A stretch of 64,000 nucleotides of DNA from contig CAZPVT010000005.1 of assembly GCA_964590395.1 (NCBI GenBank), positions 62,001 through 126,000 on the forward strand. Direction: 5' to 3'. How positions within the stretch are numbered: position 1 is the stretch's first letter; each line of letters begins with the position of its first letter. A program made the position numbers and the translations under genes. The notes beneath the pieces are model-generated. The model did no database searches, was not told the origin of the DNA, and worked only from the letters and a program-made list of their open reading frames with translations. Of the stretch, positions 25,968 to 34,945 are shown in pieces. The stretch comes from JAOABP01 sp964590395 (lineage in GTDB: Bacteria > Hydrothermota > Tepidihabitantia > Tepidihabitantales > Tepidihabitantaceae).

Positions 25968-26390
25968 ATGGTACCAGCGATCAATGTAAAAGACTTTCTG
26001 CCCCATCGGGAGCCCTTTCTTTTTGTTGATTACATCACTCGAATTGAGGATAACGAGATCGAGTGCCTGCGCGAAATCAAACCGGAGGAGTTTTATTTTC
26101 GGGGGCACTTTCCGGATGAGCCGATTTTCCCGGGGGTTTTAATGGTGGAAAGCATCGCTCAAGCGGGCGTGCTATTGGTTCTGGTTAAGGAGCCAAACTT
26201 GCGAGAAAAAAGACCGCTTTTTGTGGGTATCGAGCGGGTGCGGTTTCGTCGGATCGTCCGGCCCGGGGAGCGGTTGAGGATTGTGGTCCGGCTCGTTCAG
26301 GCAAAGGCGGGTGTTTACAGATTTGAAGGGCGAACTCTGGTCGGTGATGAACTGACATGCGAAGCGAAGGTAACCGGGGCGGTCCGTTAA
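25968..26390 (+). CDS. fabZ: 3-hydroxyacyl-ACP dehydratase FabZ
   Basis: Hot-dog-fold dehydratase of fatty acid elongation. Seen in 140 residues: LPHREPFLFVD at the start, then RGHFPDEPIFPGVLMVESIA with the catalytic histidine and glutamate. CAGGAGG precedes the ATG. Lies between lpxC and lpxA, where many diderms keep it to balance fatty acid and lipid A supply. Confidence 0.95.
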   Translation: MVPAINVKDFLPHREPFLFVDYITRIEDNEIECLREIKPEEFYFRGHFPDEPIFPGVLMVESIAQAGVLLVLVKEPNLREKRPLFVGIERVRFRRIVRPGERLRIVVRLVQAKAGVYRFEGRTLVGDELTCEAKVTGAVR

Positions 26391-27139
26391 TTCATCCTGC
26401 GGCGATTATCGGTAGCCGGGTGACGCTCGGCGCGGGGTGTGAAATCGGACCGTTCTGTGTCCTTGAGGGTATGGTCCGGCTCGGTGCCCGGTGCCGCTTA
26501 AAAACAGGAGTGGTGATTGGCACCGAGCCAATGGATAGGAACTACCGGGGGGAAAATAGCGCGGTAATCATTGGTGTGGAGAACATCTTTTTTGAGTTCG
26601 CCTCCGTGCACCGGGCAACAGGTAAAGACGGAATAACGCAGATCGGAGACAATAATTACATTATGAGTTATGTCCATATCGCCCACAACTGCCGGATCGG
26701 TTCCCATTGCACCTTGACCAGTGGTGTGCAACTGGGTGGTTATGTGCAGGTTGACGACTATGCCAATATCGGTGGACTGACCGGGGTACATCAGTTCTGT
26801 CGCATTGGCAGATTGGCGATGGTCGGTGCTTACTCTTATGTCAACCGTGATATCCCACCGTTTATGCTTGCAGCTGGCAATCCCTGTCGGGTACGGGGTC
26901 TCAACATCCTCGGTTTACAAAGAGCGGGTTATAGCGGGGAAAAAATTTTAATCATTAAAGATGCATTCAGGATAATTTATCGCTCGCAACTACCATTTAA
27001 TGTCGTTTTAAAGAAGGTGGAGGATGAACTTCTTTCTACCGTCGCGGCGGCGGAGATCAGGGAACTGGTAGAGTTCTGCAACTCATCAGTCCGTGGTATT
27101 GAACTGCGGACAGGTAGAGAATTGGAGACCGAACTGTGA
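26357..27139 (+). CDS. lpxA: UDP-N-acetylglucosamine O-acyltransferase (LpxA)
   Basis: First enzyme of lipid A synthesis, transferring a 3-hydroxyacyl chain from ACP. Seen in 260 residues: left-handed beta-helix repeats, YVHIAHNCRIGSHC with the catalytic histidine, TGVHQFCRIGRLAM, and the family C-terminal segment DIPPFMLAAGNPCRVRGLN. Overlaps the end of fabZ by 34 bases; no later start fits. It ends within the start of folC. Confidence 0.93.
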   Translation: MRSEGNRGGPLIHPAAIIGSRVTLGAGCEIGPFCVLEGMVRLGARCRLKTGVVIGTEPMDRNYRGENSAVIIGVENIFFEFASVHRATGKDGITQIGDNNYIMSYVHIAHNCRIGSHCTLTSGVQLGGYVQVDDYANIGGLTGVHQFCRIGRLAMVGAYSYVNRDIPPFMLAAGNPCRVRGLNILGLQRAGYSGEKILIIKDAFRIIYRSQLPFNVVLKKVEDELLSTVAAAEIRELVEFCNSSVRGIELRTGRELETEL

Positions 27140-28446
27140 ATTATCTTCAGGCACGGAAGTTCCTTGATTCGCTGGTTAATTATGAACGACAAGCGAAGCC
27201 GCGCGATGAGTTCAAACTGGACAACATCCGGCGGTTACTTGAGCTTGCCGATAATCCCCATCAGCGGTTGAGTAATGTTATTCTGATCGCGGGGACGAAA
27301 GGCAAGGGTTCGGTTGCCTATCTGCTCGATGCGGGGTTACGTGCCTGTGGTCTGAGTTCCGGGTTATACATATCTCCCCACCTGATTTCGGTGCGGGAGC
27401 GGATTCAATTAAACGGTAACTGGATTGATAAGGCAACCTTTGCCCGGCTGGTGGCAAAATTTCAGCCGCTGGTTAAGCGAACAAAGGTTAGTTATTTTGA
27501 ACTACTGACCGCGCTGGCGTTTGAACTTTTTGCCCGACGGCAACCCGATTATGCGGTAATCGAAGTCGGATTGGGGGGCAGGCTTGATGCGACAAATCTG
27601 AGCGAGCCTGTGCTTTCCGTGATAACGAAGATCGGCTTCGATCACATTAATGTGCTGGGGAAAACACTAACCAAGATCGCCCGAGAAAAAGCCGGCGTTA
27701 TGCGTTCCAATCGGCCAGTGGTGATTGCTCCGCAATACGATGAGGCACGAAGGGAACTGCTGACTCAGGCACAACGGGTCGGTGCCCAGCCGGTGTTAGT
27801 TGATGAACGGTCAAGGATGTGGGATGAGGATAGCAGTGCCGCAGGGTTGAGATTCAGCTGTTTTACCGAACTGGGTGCCGGCAGGGTAGAACTTAAACTA
27901 TTGGGTAGTCACCAGATCGCCAACAGTCTTACTGCGCTGACCACGCTGGGTATCATTGCCCGCTCCGACCCCCGGCTCAATTTTAATCAGGTGGTAGCGG
28001 GCTGGAGCAAACTTGTTATTCCGGGGCGCTGTCAAGTGGTGGCAGAAAACCCGCCCTTAATCATTGACTCCTGTCACAACCCGGAGTCCGGTGTTGCGCT
28101 GGCTGAGGTGATTAGAGAGTGTTTTCGTGATAAGGTGATTCTGATTTATGGGTCGTTGCGCAATAAACTGGTGAAGCGGACGGTTACGCCGATTGCCCGC
28201 TATGTTGATACCGCTCTTGTCGTGGCGCCGGATTCGCCAAGGGCGCTTGCGCCTTCGGTACTTAAGGGGCTGTTTACCCGTCTTAAAGTGCCGGCGGAAA
28301 TCGCCCCTGACTTTAAAACTGCATTGGCTCGGGCGCAGGAACTGGCGATCGGTAGACTGCCGATAGTAATCGCTGGTTCGTTTTATCTGGCGGGAACCGC
28401 TCTGGCAATGGTTAAAGGGTTGAAGTCAGACCCTGATGCTATATAG
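27136..28446 (+). CDS. folC: Folylpolyglutamate synthase / dihydrofolate synthase
   Basis: ATP-dependent Mur-ligase-family enzyme that adds glutamate to folate. Seen in 436 residues: IAGTKGKGSVAYLLD (P-loop, near 52-66), YISPHLISVRERI (folate loop), VIEVGLGGRLDATN, and HNPESG in the C-terminal domain. GTG start overlapping the lpxA stop. No functional link to lipid A is evident; it is probably carried in the operon. Confidence 0.92.
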   Translation: MNYLQARKFLDSLVNYERQAKPRDEFKLDNIRRLLELADNPHQRLSNVILIAGTKGKGSVAYLLDAGLRACGLSSGLYISPHLISVRERIQLNGNWIDKATFARLVAKFQPLVKRTKVSYFELLTALAFELFARRQPDYAVIEVGLGGRLDATNLSEPVLSVITKIGFDHINVLGKTLTKIAREKAGVMRSNRPVVIAPQYDEARRELLTQAQRVGAQPVLVDERSRMWDEDSSAAGLRFSCFTELGAGRVELKLLGSHQIANSLTALTTLGIIARSDPRLNFNQVVAGWSKLVIPGRCQVVAENPPLIIDSCHNPESGVALAEVIRECFRDKVILIYGSLRNKLVKRTVTPIARYVDTALVVAPDSPRALAPSVLKGLFTRLKVPAEIAPDFKTALARAQELAIGRLPIVIAGSFYLAGTALAMVKGLKSDPDAI

Positions 28447-28453
28447 GAGCAGT

Positions 28454-29902
28454 TTGAATACGAAATTAATAGAAACGAAGATGTTTTGGGTTGCGAGCAT
28501 AAGTAGAATCAAGGTTCAATTGTTAATCGTAGTTTTGTTGGGTTTGAGTCCGGCAGTTGAGTGGGATAGTATTATCAGACTAACGGTTGACCCTCGAACT
28601 CAGGAAATTGGGTTCAGTCGGCAGAAATGCATAGCGGTTGATCCCTCAAGAAATGTCTGGGTTTTCTGGCGCGATGAGCGCAGTCCTGTGGCTCAGATAT
28701 GGTATCGGCGTTTTGATTGGACGAGTGGTATCTGGGAACCAGAATCACAACTAACCCGTCTGGAGTTTGCAGTTTCACCTCCTTCGGTAGCTTCAGATCG
28801 AAGGAGTAATATTCATCTAACTTGGCAGACGGATGATGATCGTGGAAAAGGGATATGGTATAAGAAATTTTTGGCCCAGGAGAGGAGATGGTTGGCGGAA
28901 ACATTATTGGTGTCACCAAGGGGTAGTTATAATTTGCGTTATCCGGTAATCGCTGTCGAGCCGGATTCAGAAATCCTCCATCTCGTTTATTATGGCAATC
29001 CAGATACCGGTGGACTGTACCAAATATTTCACAAGGAATATCGTCTTGATAGCGGCTGGCTACCGAGTGAACAGATTACAACGCATATTGGCAACCATGA
29101 GGATGCTGCTGTCGCGGTTGACAGTGCTGGAGATCTCTGTGTGGTGTTTCTGGGCACGGACTTAGGTAGTCAGTTTAATCACTCTTTATGTCGGCGCCGG
29201 ATAGGTGGTGTCTGGCAGGAGATTGAACAGGTTTCATCTGTACCTGGTTACATTATGCAGTTTTCTCCTACGGTGGCAGCAGGCAGGAATGGTAACTGGC
29301 ACGTTGTCTGGTACGGACAAAGTGAACAACAGTTCCATTATCAAATTTTTCATCGGCAGGGTACACCATCGGGTTGGTCAGAGGTGTTCACTGTCAGTCG
29401 CGGGGTAAGTTACCCTCAGTACTCTCCTGCGGTGGTGGTCGGGGATGGGGAGCAGTGTTATCTGGTCTGGCAGGGTACCGCGCCGAATTCGCCACAGGTC
29501 AATCAGTTGCAGTTTGCGCACCGTGATGCAAATGGCAACTGGAGTGTCCCTCAGTTGTTGAGTAACTTTACCAGTGGTAATGTTGACCGTCCGGCAATTG
29601 TTCTTGACTCCCGATTGGGATTACACATTGCCTTCCAACAGGACAGTGCGGGCAATCGGGATGTTTATTATCTTCATGGCGAAATCCTTTCGCCGGGGAT
29701 AGGGGAACCGGCAGGTTTTCTGCCGTTGACAGTACTAAACAAAAGATTCAGTTTCGGCAATTGGGCTGGTAAAAAGATTTACAACTCACTGGGCGCGGCT
29801 GTCGGTGTGCCCTTCATCACTCCCGGTGTATATCTGATTGAAAATCGGGATAACAGCAGAGTTTATTACCAAAAGGTTATTATTCTTGGTACCAGAAGGT
29901 AA
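28454..29902 (+). CDS. Secreted BNR/sialidase-like beta-propeller protein, possible C-terminal sorting tail
   Basis: Exported protein of unknown role. A hydrophobic signal segment (VQLLIVVLLGLSP) is followed by repeated blades with the pattern hhhxW(Q/Y)xxx, e.g. VWVFWRDERS, IHLTWQTDD, WHVVWYGQSEQQ and CYLVWQGTAPN. The last about 70 residues (GVYLIENRDNSRVYYQKVII) resemble a type A sorting domain of type IX secretion. Start uncertain: TTG at 28454 follows AGGAG; ATGs at 28436 (inside folC) and 28481 are alternatives. 482 residues from 28454. Confidence 0.65.
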   Translation: MNTKLIETKMFWVASISRIKVQLLIVVLLGLSPAVEWDSIIRLTVDPRTQEIGFSRQKCIAVDPSRNVWVFWRDERSPVAQIWYRRFDWTSGIWEPESQLTRLEFAVSPPSVASDRRSNIHLTWQTDDDRGKGIWYKKFLAQERRWLAETLLVSPRGSYNLRYPVIAVEPDSEILHLVYYGNPDTGGLYQIFHKEYRLDSGWLPSEQITTHIGNHEDAAVAVDSAGDLCVVFLGTDLGSQFNHSLCRRRIGGVWQEIEQVSSVPGYIMQFSPTVAAGRNGNWHVVWYGQSEQQFHYQIFHRQGTPSGWSEVFTVSRGVSYPQYSPAVVVGDGEQCYLVWQGTAPNSPQVNQLQFAHRDANGNWSVPQLLSNFTSGNVDRPAIVLDSRLGLHIAFQQDSAGNRDVYYLHGEILSPGIGEPAGFLPLTVLNKRFSFGNWAGKKIYNSLGAAVGVPFITPGVYLIENRDNSRVYYQKVIILGTRR

Positions 29903-29962
29903 ACTGAATACAGTTGTTATTTATATTTAACAGCGGTTCGGGTCCTTTTCGCATCCGGTTGG

Positions 29963-31237
29963 TTAACTTCGGCGCCGGCGGAGTCGAAGTCGGGCAGTAA
30001 GCAACCGGTCACTGGTAAAGAGTTTGCCCGCGATGAAGATGGTAATCAGGGCAAAGATGGTGAGATAGAGCAGTCCAAACAAAATCAGCGGGTAGTTACC
30101 GAATATCAGCGACTGGGGAACCAGAAATGGATAGGAAAACGGAATAGCAAGCAATAGAATCTTCAGCGGCAGGGAAAGGGCATTAATATCAAAAAGGATG
30201 GTGAAGAAATAGGGAATCAGGCAGAGCATCATCAGCGGGGTGATATTCGTCTGGGCACTTTTGGCATCTTCAGAAAATACCGCGAGCAGGGTGGCAACTG
30301 CTAGTGCCGCGAGAATGGCAAGAAAGATGGTGATACCGATGAGTATAAGCCCTTCCGGGGTTAAACTCAGTCCAAGTTGATCAGCAATTGATGTGTCTAA
30401 AGTTAGTTGGGTGCTACCTTCGGAAAAGGCGGTGCCGTAATAAGCCATCCCTCCCATAAAGATGGCAGAGATGACCAGCGCGGCAACCGCAGCACCGAGC
30501 ATCTTACCCAGGACGATCTGCGCCCGGTTGATTGGCGCAGTTAATAGTGTCTCGAGGGTCTTGTTCTCTTTTTCCTGACCTATGGATGCGGCGATCATCT
30601 GACTGGCATAAATTATGACCATCAGAAGAATAATTGGGATGAGAAAGGTCTGAGAGATGACCAGCCCCTGGATTAAGCCTGGGGTTCCCGGGGCGATCTT
30701 TCCCTTTAAGAGGACAAACTCACGGGTGCGGATTGGTTGTTGAATATTTTCCGGATTATGTTCGGACAAAAGTTCGCGCAATTTTTGACTGGAAAAATCA
30801 TTATTGATTTCCCGGAACACGGATTTGATTTTGACCCCGCGGGCACTTTGGGTAAATGAAAATCCTCTGACAATTGAATAAACCTCAATATTAACTGATT
30901 CCAGTCGGGACAGGCGTTCGTTCAGGCTTTCGGGCAACACGAGCAGTGTGGAAAACCCCTGTTTCTGCGCCCGGATTAATGCTTGTTCCTTCGGTTCACT
31001 CGTGCGGGTGATTAAGAGACCGCTCTTTTCCAGCCGGCTGATGATGGTATCTACGATCGCCGAAGCCTCATTTACCACCGTCAGTGCGGGCTGAGGTGCG
31101 GCCGCCCTTTTCCTTTCGCCCCGGATCGCCCGACCGATGAAGATAAAGATGACGATAATTGCTAGAAACGGTAATAGCATCCGGACGGTAAGCAGTTCCC
31201 TTATTTCCTTAAAGATGATGGTGCCAAGAATCCGCAT
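29963..31237 (-). CDS. ABC-2 type permease, NatB-like
   Basis: Membrane half of an ABC exporter. Seen in 424 residues: one N-terminal helix, a large extracytoplasmic domain (about 45-200), then five to six helices; KENKTLETLLTAPINRAQI is the conserved segment of ABC-2/NatB permeases. Its start overlaps the stop of the ATPase gene by one base. NatAB in Bacillus extrudes sodium, which would suit the ion-coupled energetics here, but the substrate is not determined by sequence. Confidence 0.85.
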   Translation of the reverse strand: MRILGTIIFKEIRELLTVRMLLPFLAIIVIFIFIGRAIRGERKRAAAPQPALTVVNEASAIVDTIISRLEKSGLLITRTSEPKEQALIRAQKQGFSTLLVLPESLNERLSRLESVNIEVYSIVRGFSFTQSARGVKIKSVFREINNDFSSQKLRELLSEHNPENIQQPIRTREFVLLKGKIAPGTPGLIQGLVISQTFLIPIILLMVIIYASQMIAASIGQEKENKTLETLLTAPINRAQIVLGKMLGAAVAALVISAIFMGGMAYYGTAFSEGSTQLTLDTSIADQLGLSLTPEGLILIGITIFLAILAALAVATLLAVFSEDAKSAQTNITPLMMLCLIPYFFTILFDINALSLPLKILLLAIPFSYPFLVPQSLIFGNYPLILFGLLYLTIFALITIFIAGKLFTSDRLLTARLRLRRRRS

Positions 31238-31956
31238 TACCCTGCCTTTAAGAAGACCTCTTCTAAGTTTTGCGCCTGATAATTGGATTTTAGTTCCGCG
31301 GGTGAACCGGTGGCAATGATTTTACCGGAACGGATGATGGCAACCCGGCCAGAAAGGAACTCCACCTCTAACATATTATGCGAGGAGAGTAAAACGGTTG
31401 TGCCCTGTTGGGCAAACTGCCTAATCTGCTGGCGGATTTGGTGCGCATTCTCCACATCAAGACCTGAGGTCGGCTCATCCAGAATCGCCAGTTTTGGGGT
31501 GGTCATCAATGCCCGGGCAAGCAGTAGTTTGCGGGTCATTCCCTTGGAATAGGTGCTTACTTTGTCATAAATTCTTTTTCCCAGATCTGCCAGTCCGATT
31601 CCGATTTCCACCAGTTTATCCCGTTCCACCGTGTTGGTTGTGTAAAAAGTTGCCATAAATCTGAGATAGTCAATTCCGGAAAGGTTGCGGTAGGCACCAG
31701 CTTCTTCAGGCAGATAACTGATCACCCGCCGCACCGCACCTGCCTGCTTTACAACATCCATTCCGAACACGGTAACCGAACCGGCTGAAGGCTTTAACAG
31801 GGTGGCAACGATCCGTAAGGTGGTGGTTTTACCTGAACCGTTCGGTCCAATTAGTCCAAAGATTTCGCCGGGTCGGATGGCAAAAGAGATACTGTCAACC
31901 GCGGTCAGATTGCCGTAGGTTCGGGTTAGATTATTGACAACTACCGCATCAGACAT
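31237..31956 (-). CDS. ABC transporter ATP-binding protein, NatA-like
   Basis: ATPase half of the exporter, 239 residues. Seen: Walker A GPNGSGKTTT near 38-47, Q-loop ISYLPEE, signature YSKGMTRKLLLARAL (S-K-G-M variant of LSGGQ, common in NatA-type proteins), Walker B LAILDEPTSGLD and the switch histidine in LLSSHN. It lies between marC upstream and the permease gene downstream on the same strand. Confidence 0.92.
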   Translation of the reverse strand: MSDAVVVNNLTRTYGNLTAVDSISFAIRPGEIFGLIGPNGSGKTTTLRIVATLLKPSAGSVTVFGMDVVKQAGAVRRVISYLPEEAGAYRNLSGIDYLRFMATFYTTNTVERDKLVEIGIGLADLGKRIYDKVSTYSKGMTRKLLLARALMTTPKLAILDEPTSGLDVENAHQIRQQIRQFAQQGTTVLLSSHNMLEVEFLSGRVAIIRSGKIIATGSPAELKSNYQAQNLEEVFLKAG

Positions 31957-31963
31957 TGTTTTT

Positions 31964-32545
31964 CTACATCCCCAGGCCGGCCTTGACGAACATTATGCCC
32001 CAACTCAAGGTGATGAGCCCCATAATTGTGGAGGTGACCTGTAATGCGGTTTCGCCGGTAAAACGGGTGATACGGGGTGCCTGGAGAAAGATTACCAGGG
32101 TGATAAACAGAACGAGCATCACTGCAATCGCGGTAAGAAGACGGCCATAGTCGTGGACCGAAATGATGATCGCGGTGATTGAGGCAGGACCGGTTAAAAG
32201 TGGGGTGGCGATGAGTGAGGCGATTGCCTTCGCGGACCGCTTGTTGCCCATAACCATTTCTGAATCGGACTGACCCAGTGCCATTTTGATGCCCAGGATG
32301 CCGAGGATAATACCCCCGGCGATCTTGAAGTCGTTTATATTGGTATTAAAAAGTTTCAGAATTCCTTCGCCAAAGATCAGGCAGACGAGTGAGATGGCAA
32401 TTGCAACGGTAACCGCAAGGATTGCGGTGCGGCGCTTTTCTTGCGGGCTCATTCCCGCGGTGGCGCCAAAAAACACCACAAAACTCAACAGCGGGTCAAA
32501 GATGACAAAAAAGAGAATAAAAAGTTGGAGCAGTGTATAAAACAT
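31964..32545 (-). CDS. MarC family membrane protein
   Basis: Six-helix membrane protein of the MarC/YhgN family, function poorly known. I start at the ATG ending at 32545 (MFYTLLQLFILFF, 194 residues). This matches the family N-terminus and sits behind AAAGG and a promoter; the longer frame to 32692 begins upstream of that promoter. Seen: FFVIFDPLLSFVVFF and AGGIILGILGIKMAL, typical of MarC. First gene of the marC-natA-natB run. Confidence 0.85.
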   Translation of the reverse strand: MFYTLLQLFILFFVIFDPLLSFVVFFGATAGMSPQEKRRTAILAVTVAIAISLVCLIFGEGILKLFNTNINDFKIAGGIILGILGIKMALGQSDSEMVMGNKRSAKAIASLIATPLLTGPASITAIIISVHDYGRLLTAIAVMLVLFITLVIFLQAPRITRFTGETALQVTSTIMGLITLSWGIMFVKAGLGM

Positions 32546-32559
32546 CTGACCTTTAGTTG

Positions 32560-32587
32560 AGCATAACTCGCTCAAAAGACAAATCAA
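32560..32587 (-). promoter_or_regulatory. Promoter of marC
   Basis: Minus strand TTGATT (32587-32582), 16-base spacer, TATGCT (32565-32560). The predicted leader is about eight bases and contains AAGG. Confidence 0.55.
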
Positions 32588-32591
32588 GTCC

Positions 32592-32620
32592 TTGAACTGC
32601 GGTGAATTTCTATTTATACT
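32592..32620 (+). promoter_or_regulatory. Promoter of the methyltransferase gene
   Basis: TTGAAC (32592-32597), 17-base spacer, TATACT (32615-32620). The ATG at 32637 follows within about ten bases of the predicted +1 and has no Shine-Dalgarno. It diverges from the marC promoter, and the two -35 boxes lie only a few bases apart. Confidence 0.55.
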
Positions 32621-32636
32621 AATTAATAAATTGTAG

Positions 32637-33602
32637 ATGAAGAAAAAGATTTCAGCGCGAAGGTTGTCGTCTAAAAAATATCCTGAGGGCAAAGATGCGG
32701 CGTCGGTTAAGGACGCAGTTGCGGTTGCTTCAACTCAGTTTTTAGATATCGGGTATAAAAGAACCTGTCATTGTCCCCCAACTCATATTAACTGTTTGAC
32801 ACCAAAGGAATGGGTGAAAGGACAGGTGGCAATTTGGGATTTTTATTATGAAAAGCGGGACATCAGAGATAAAGATATTCATCCCGCGGTTTTCCCTATT
32901 GGCTTACCCCAAAAATGTATTGAACTTTTTACCCATAAGGGCGAATTAGTTCTTGATCCATTCGTAGGTATTGGCACCACGCTTATTGCCGCGTGCGATT
33001 TAGAAAGAAATGCTGTTGGCTTTGACTTAAATCCCCGATATATCGATTTTACCAACCAAAGGTTGGCTCAGTTAGATTCGTCGCTTTTTACGCATGATAC
33101 CAAACAAATTGCCGTCTGCGATGACGCGATTAATATCCCTAAATACATCAAGAAGGAAACAGTTTCGTTGTGCGTTACATCTCCGCCTTATGCCAATATG
33201 TTAAATCATCTTAGATTAAATAAAAGCATCCGTGGCGACTTAAGAGAGAATAAGCATTATATGAAAAATCAGCAATATTCTAATCATCCATGCGACTTAG
33301 GTACGATGAGTTTGGAAGAGTATGTAATAGCATTGGCTGAAATATATAAAGGCATATTGCCGCTTTTAAAACGACGGGCACATTGTGTAATAAATGTAAA
33401 TGATTTATGGGAAAATAACCGCAGATATCCGACCCATTCTTATATTATCGAGGCTTTGGAAAAAGTTGGTTATGAATTAAGAAATATTATTATTTGGGAT
33501 AAACGAAATTTAGTAAACAAAGTTGGTATTTTCGGTTGGCCAAGTAATTATATAACTTTAAGCACAACCTTTGAATACATACTTGATTTTTGGCGGCCGT
33601 GA
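32637..33602 (+). CDS. DNA methyltransferase (N4/N6 amino-methyltransferase) of a type II R-M system
   Basis: Protects DNA by methylating an amino group. Seen in 321 residues: AdoMet motif DPFVGIGTT (107-115) and catalytic motif TSPPY (181-185); SPPY-type motifs are common in N4-cytosine enzymes. The motif order is I then IV. The gene is AT-rich with many AAA/ATT codons, unlike its neighbours, which suggests transfer. The next gene is an MvaI/BcnI-like nuclease, so the target is probably a CCWGG or CCSGG type site (inference from the family). Confidence 0.85.
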   Translation: MKKKISARRLSSKKYPEGKDAASVKDAVAVASTQFLDIGYKRTCHCPPTHINCLTPKEWVKGQVAIWDFYYEKRDIRDKDIHPAVFPIGLPQKCIELFTHKGELVLDPFVGIGTTLIAACDLERNAVGFDLNPRYIDFTNQRLAQLDSSLFTHDTKQIAVCDDAINIPKYIKKETVSLCVTSPPYANMLNHLRLNKSIRGDLRENKHYMKNQQYSNHPCDLGTMSLEEYVIALAEIYKGILPLLKRRAHCVINVNDLWENNRRYPTHSYIIEALEKVGYELRNIIIWDKRNLVNKVGIFGWPSNYITLSTTFEYILDFWRP

Positions 33603-33621
33603 TTAAAAGAATTAAAAATAA

Positions 33622-34330
33622 ATGGTTGGTTACGAAGCATTAGTTAAAAGGTTAAGAAAGATAAAAGATATGGGTTATATTAAAACCCATCGTGCTGGTA
33701 ATACTGGGGTTGGAAAGACACTGGAAGATCTTTTGGGGATTACAGAAAATAACATACCTGGAACAAATGCAGGAATGATAGAACTAAAATCGGCGCGAAA
33801 AAATGCCACAAGTATGATAACGCTGTTTACCAAATCTCCACTACCTAAGAGGGCAAATTCGGTTTTGTTGGCAAGATTTGGGTATGCATCGGCACGTGGC
33901 AACAATAGAAAAGAGTTACATACGACAGTATCGGCCAGAGAATTTAATACCATAAAAGGCAAACTTGGTTTTAAGATAGATATTTCTGCTGATAGATTAA
34001 ATCTTATTGTATCATCAAGAGAGATTGTTGGCTATTGGGATAAAGAGACATTAAAGAAGTGTTTTGAAAGAAAACTGCCGAAGTTATTATTATGTAAAAG
34101 CAGAAGCAAGGGGCGTTGGGGCTAATGAGGAGTTTTGGTTCAATGAGGCGTGGTTATTGAGAGGCTTTGATTTTGATAACTTTGTCCAGTTGGTAGGGCA
34201 GGATGTAATTCTTGTGGATATTAGAATTGATCAATATCCAGATGGTCGGCCCCATGACCATGGGACTGGCTTTAGAGTTCATCCTGACAAATTGGATTTA
34301 TGTTTTAGTTATAGAGAGAGAATAATGTAA
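33622..34330 (+). pseudogene. MvaI/BcnI-family restriction endonuclease, frameshifted
   Basis: Two overlapping frames make one family member. Frame 1 (33622-34125) has the N-terminal part (HRAGNTGVGKTLEDLLGI, then GMIELKSARK). The continuation (VKAEARGVGANEEFWFNEAW, HDHGTGFRVHP) is in the +1 frame up to 34330. The switch lies near 34085-34100 in a run of TTA triplets; losing one T would restore the reading. The active-site spacing E35-x13-N49-x4-E54-x-K56 matches the E-D-E-K pattern I recall for MvaI, but with asparagine for the aspartate. It is either a dead nuclease or a sequencing error at the TTA run; the Asn favours decay. Confidence 0.8.
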
Positions 34331-34362
34331 AAAACAATTTAAAACTTGAATAAAGGAGTTGA

Positions 34363-34872
34363 ATGTCCACAGTCGAAGAGAAAATCGCCCGCCTCTTCCG
34401 GATGGCTGAGAAAGCACGAAGGCGCCATTGTAACCCGTTAAGCGTCTATACCCGTTTTTCAATGATCCCGCTAATTACGATTGCTGTCTGGTCACGGGTC
34501 TGGTTTGGGGGGTGGTCACTTTTGCCGATCGGGTTGGTTCTTTTATGGATATGGCTTAACCCCAGAGTCTTCCCTGAACCAAAAAGCACCAATAATTGGG
34601 CATCAAAGGTGGTTTTAGGTGAGTGGGTCTGGATGAACCGGAGAAAAGTACCGGTGCCAGCGCATCACCGATTGCTACCCAGTATTCTGTCTCTGGTTAC
34701 GTTAGCGGGCTTTATTCTGTTTATCTGGGGTTTGGTAAAACTTGACATTTACCTTACAGCACTGGGCGGGATGCTGACTATCATCAGCAAATTATGGTTT
34801 GCGGACCGGATGGTCTGGCTGTATGAAGATATGAAAAACGCTACTGAGGAGTACAGAAACTGGCTGTATTGA
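34363..34872 (+). CDS. Conserved membrane protein, DUF6653-like
   Basis: Small membrane protein of unknown function, 169 residues. Seen: an N-terminal charged helix, then about four hydrophobic segments and the pattern CNPLSVYTRFSMIPLI and GEWVWMNRRKVPVPAHH, which I associate with DUF6653; that family name is from memory. AAAGGAG precedes the ATG. It follows the restriction-modification pair with normal base composition, so it is probably host DNA. Confidence 0.6.
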   Translation: MSTVEEKIARLFRMAEKARRRHCNPLSVYTRFSMIPLITIAVWSRVWFGGWSLLPIGLVLLWIWLNPRVFPEPKSTNNWASKVVLGEWVWMNRRKVPVPAHHRLLPSILSLVTLAGFILFIWGLVKLDIYLTALGGMLTIISKLWFADRMVWLYEDMKNATEEYRNWLY

Positions 34873-34883
34873 CAGCCTGCTGA

Positions 34884-34901
34884 CACCCGCACGGTCGGGT
34901 G
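34884..34901 (+). terminator. Hairpin after 34872, possible terminator
   Basis: Perfect six-pair stem CACCCG/CGGGTG with a six-base loop, twelve bases after the stop. The T-run (AGTTTTT) comes only about 14 bases later and overlaps the region upstream of the endonuclease V gene, so it is a weak terminator candidate. Confidence 0.4.
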
Positions 34902-34908
34902 GGATAAA

Positions 34909-34936
34909 TTGATAAGTTTTTACTGGTAAAGATTAA
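34909..34936 (+). promoter_or_regulatory. Possible promoter of the endonuclease V gene
   Basis: TTGATA (34909-34914), 16-base spacer, GATTAA (34931-34936), or TAATTA three bases later. Predicted +1 is within three bases of the GTG start at 34946, again leaving no leader. Confidence 0.4.
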
Positions 34937-34945
34937 TTAACTACT

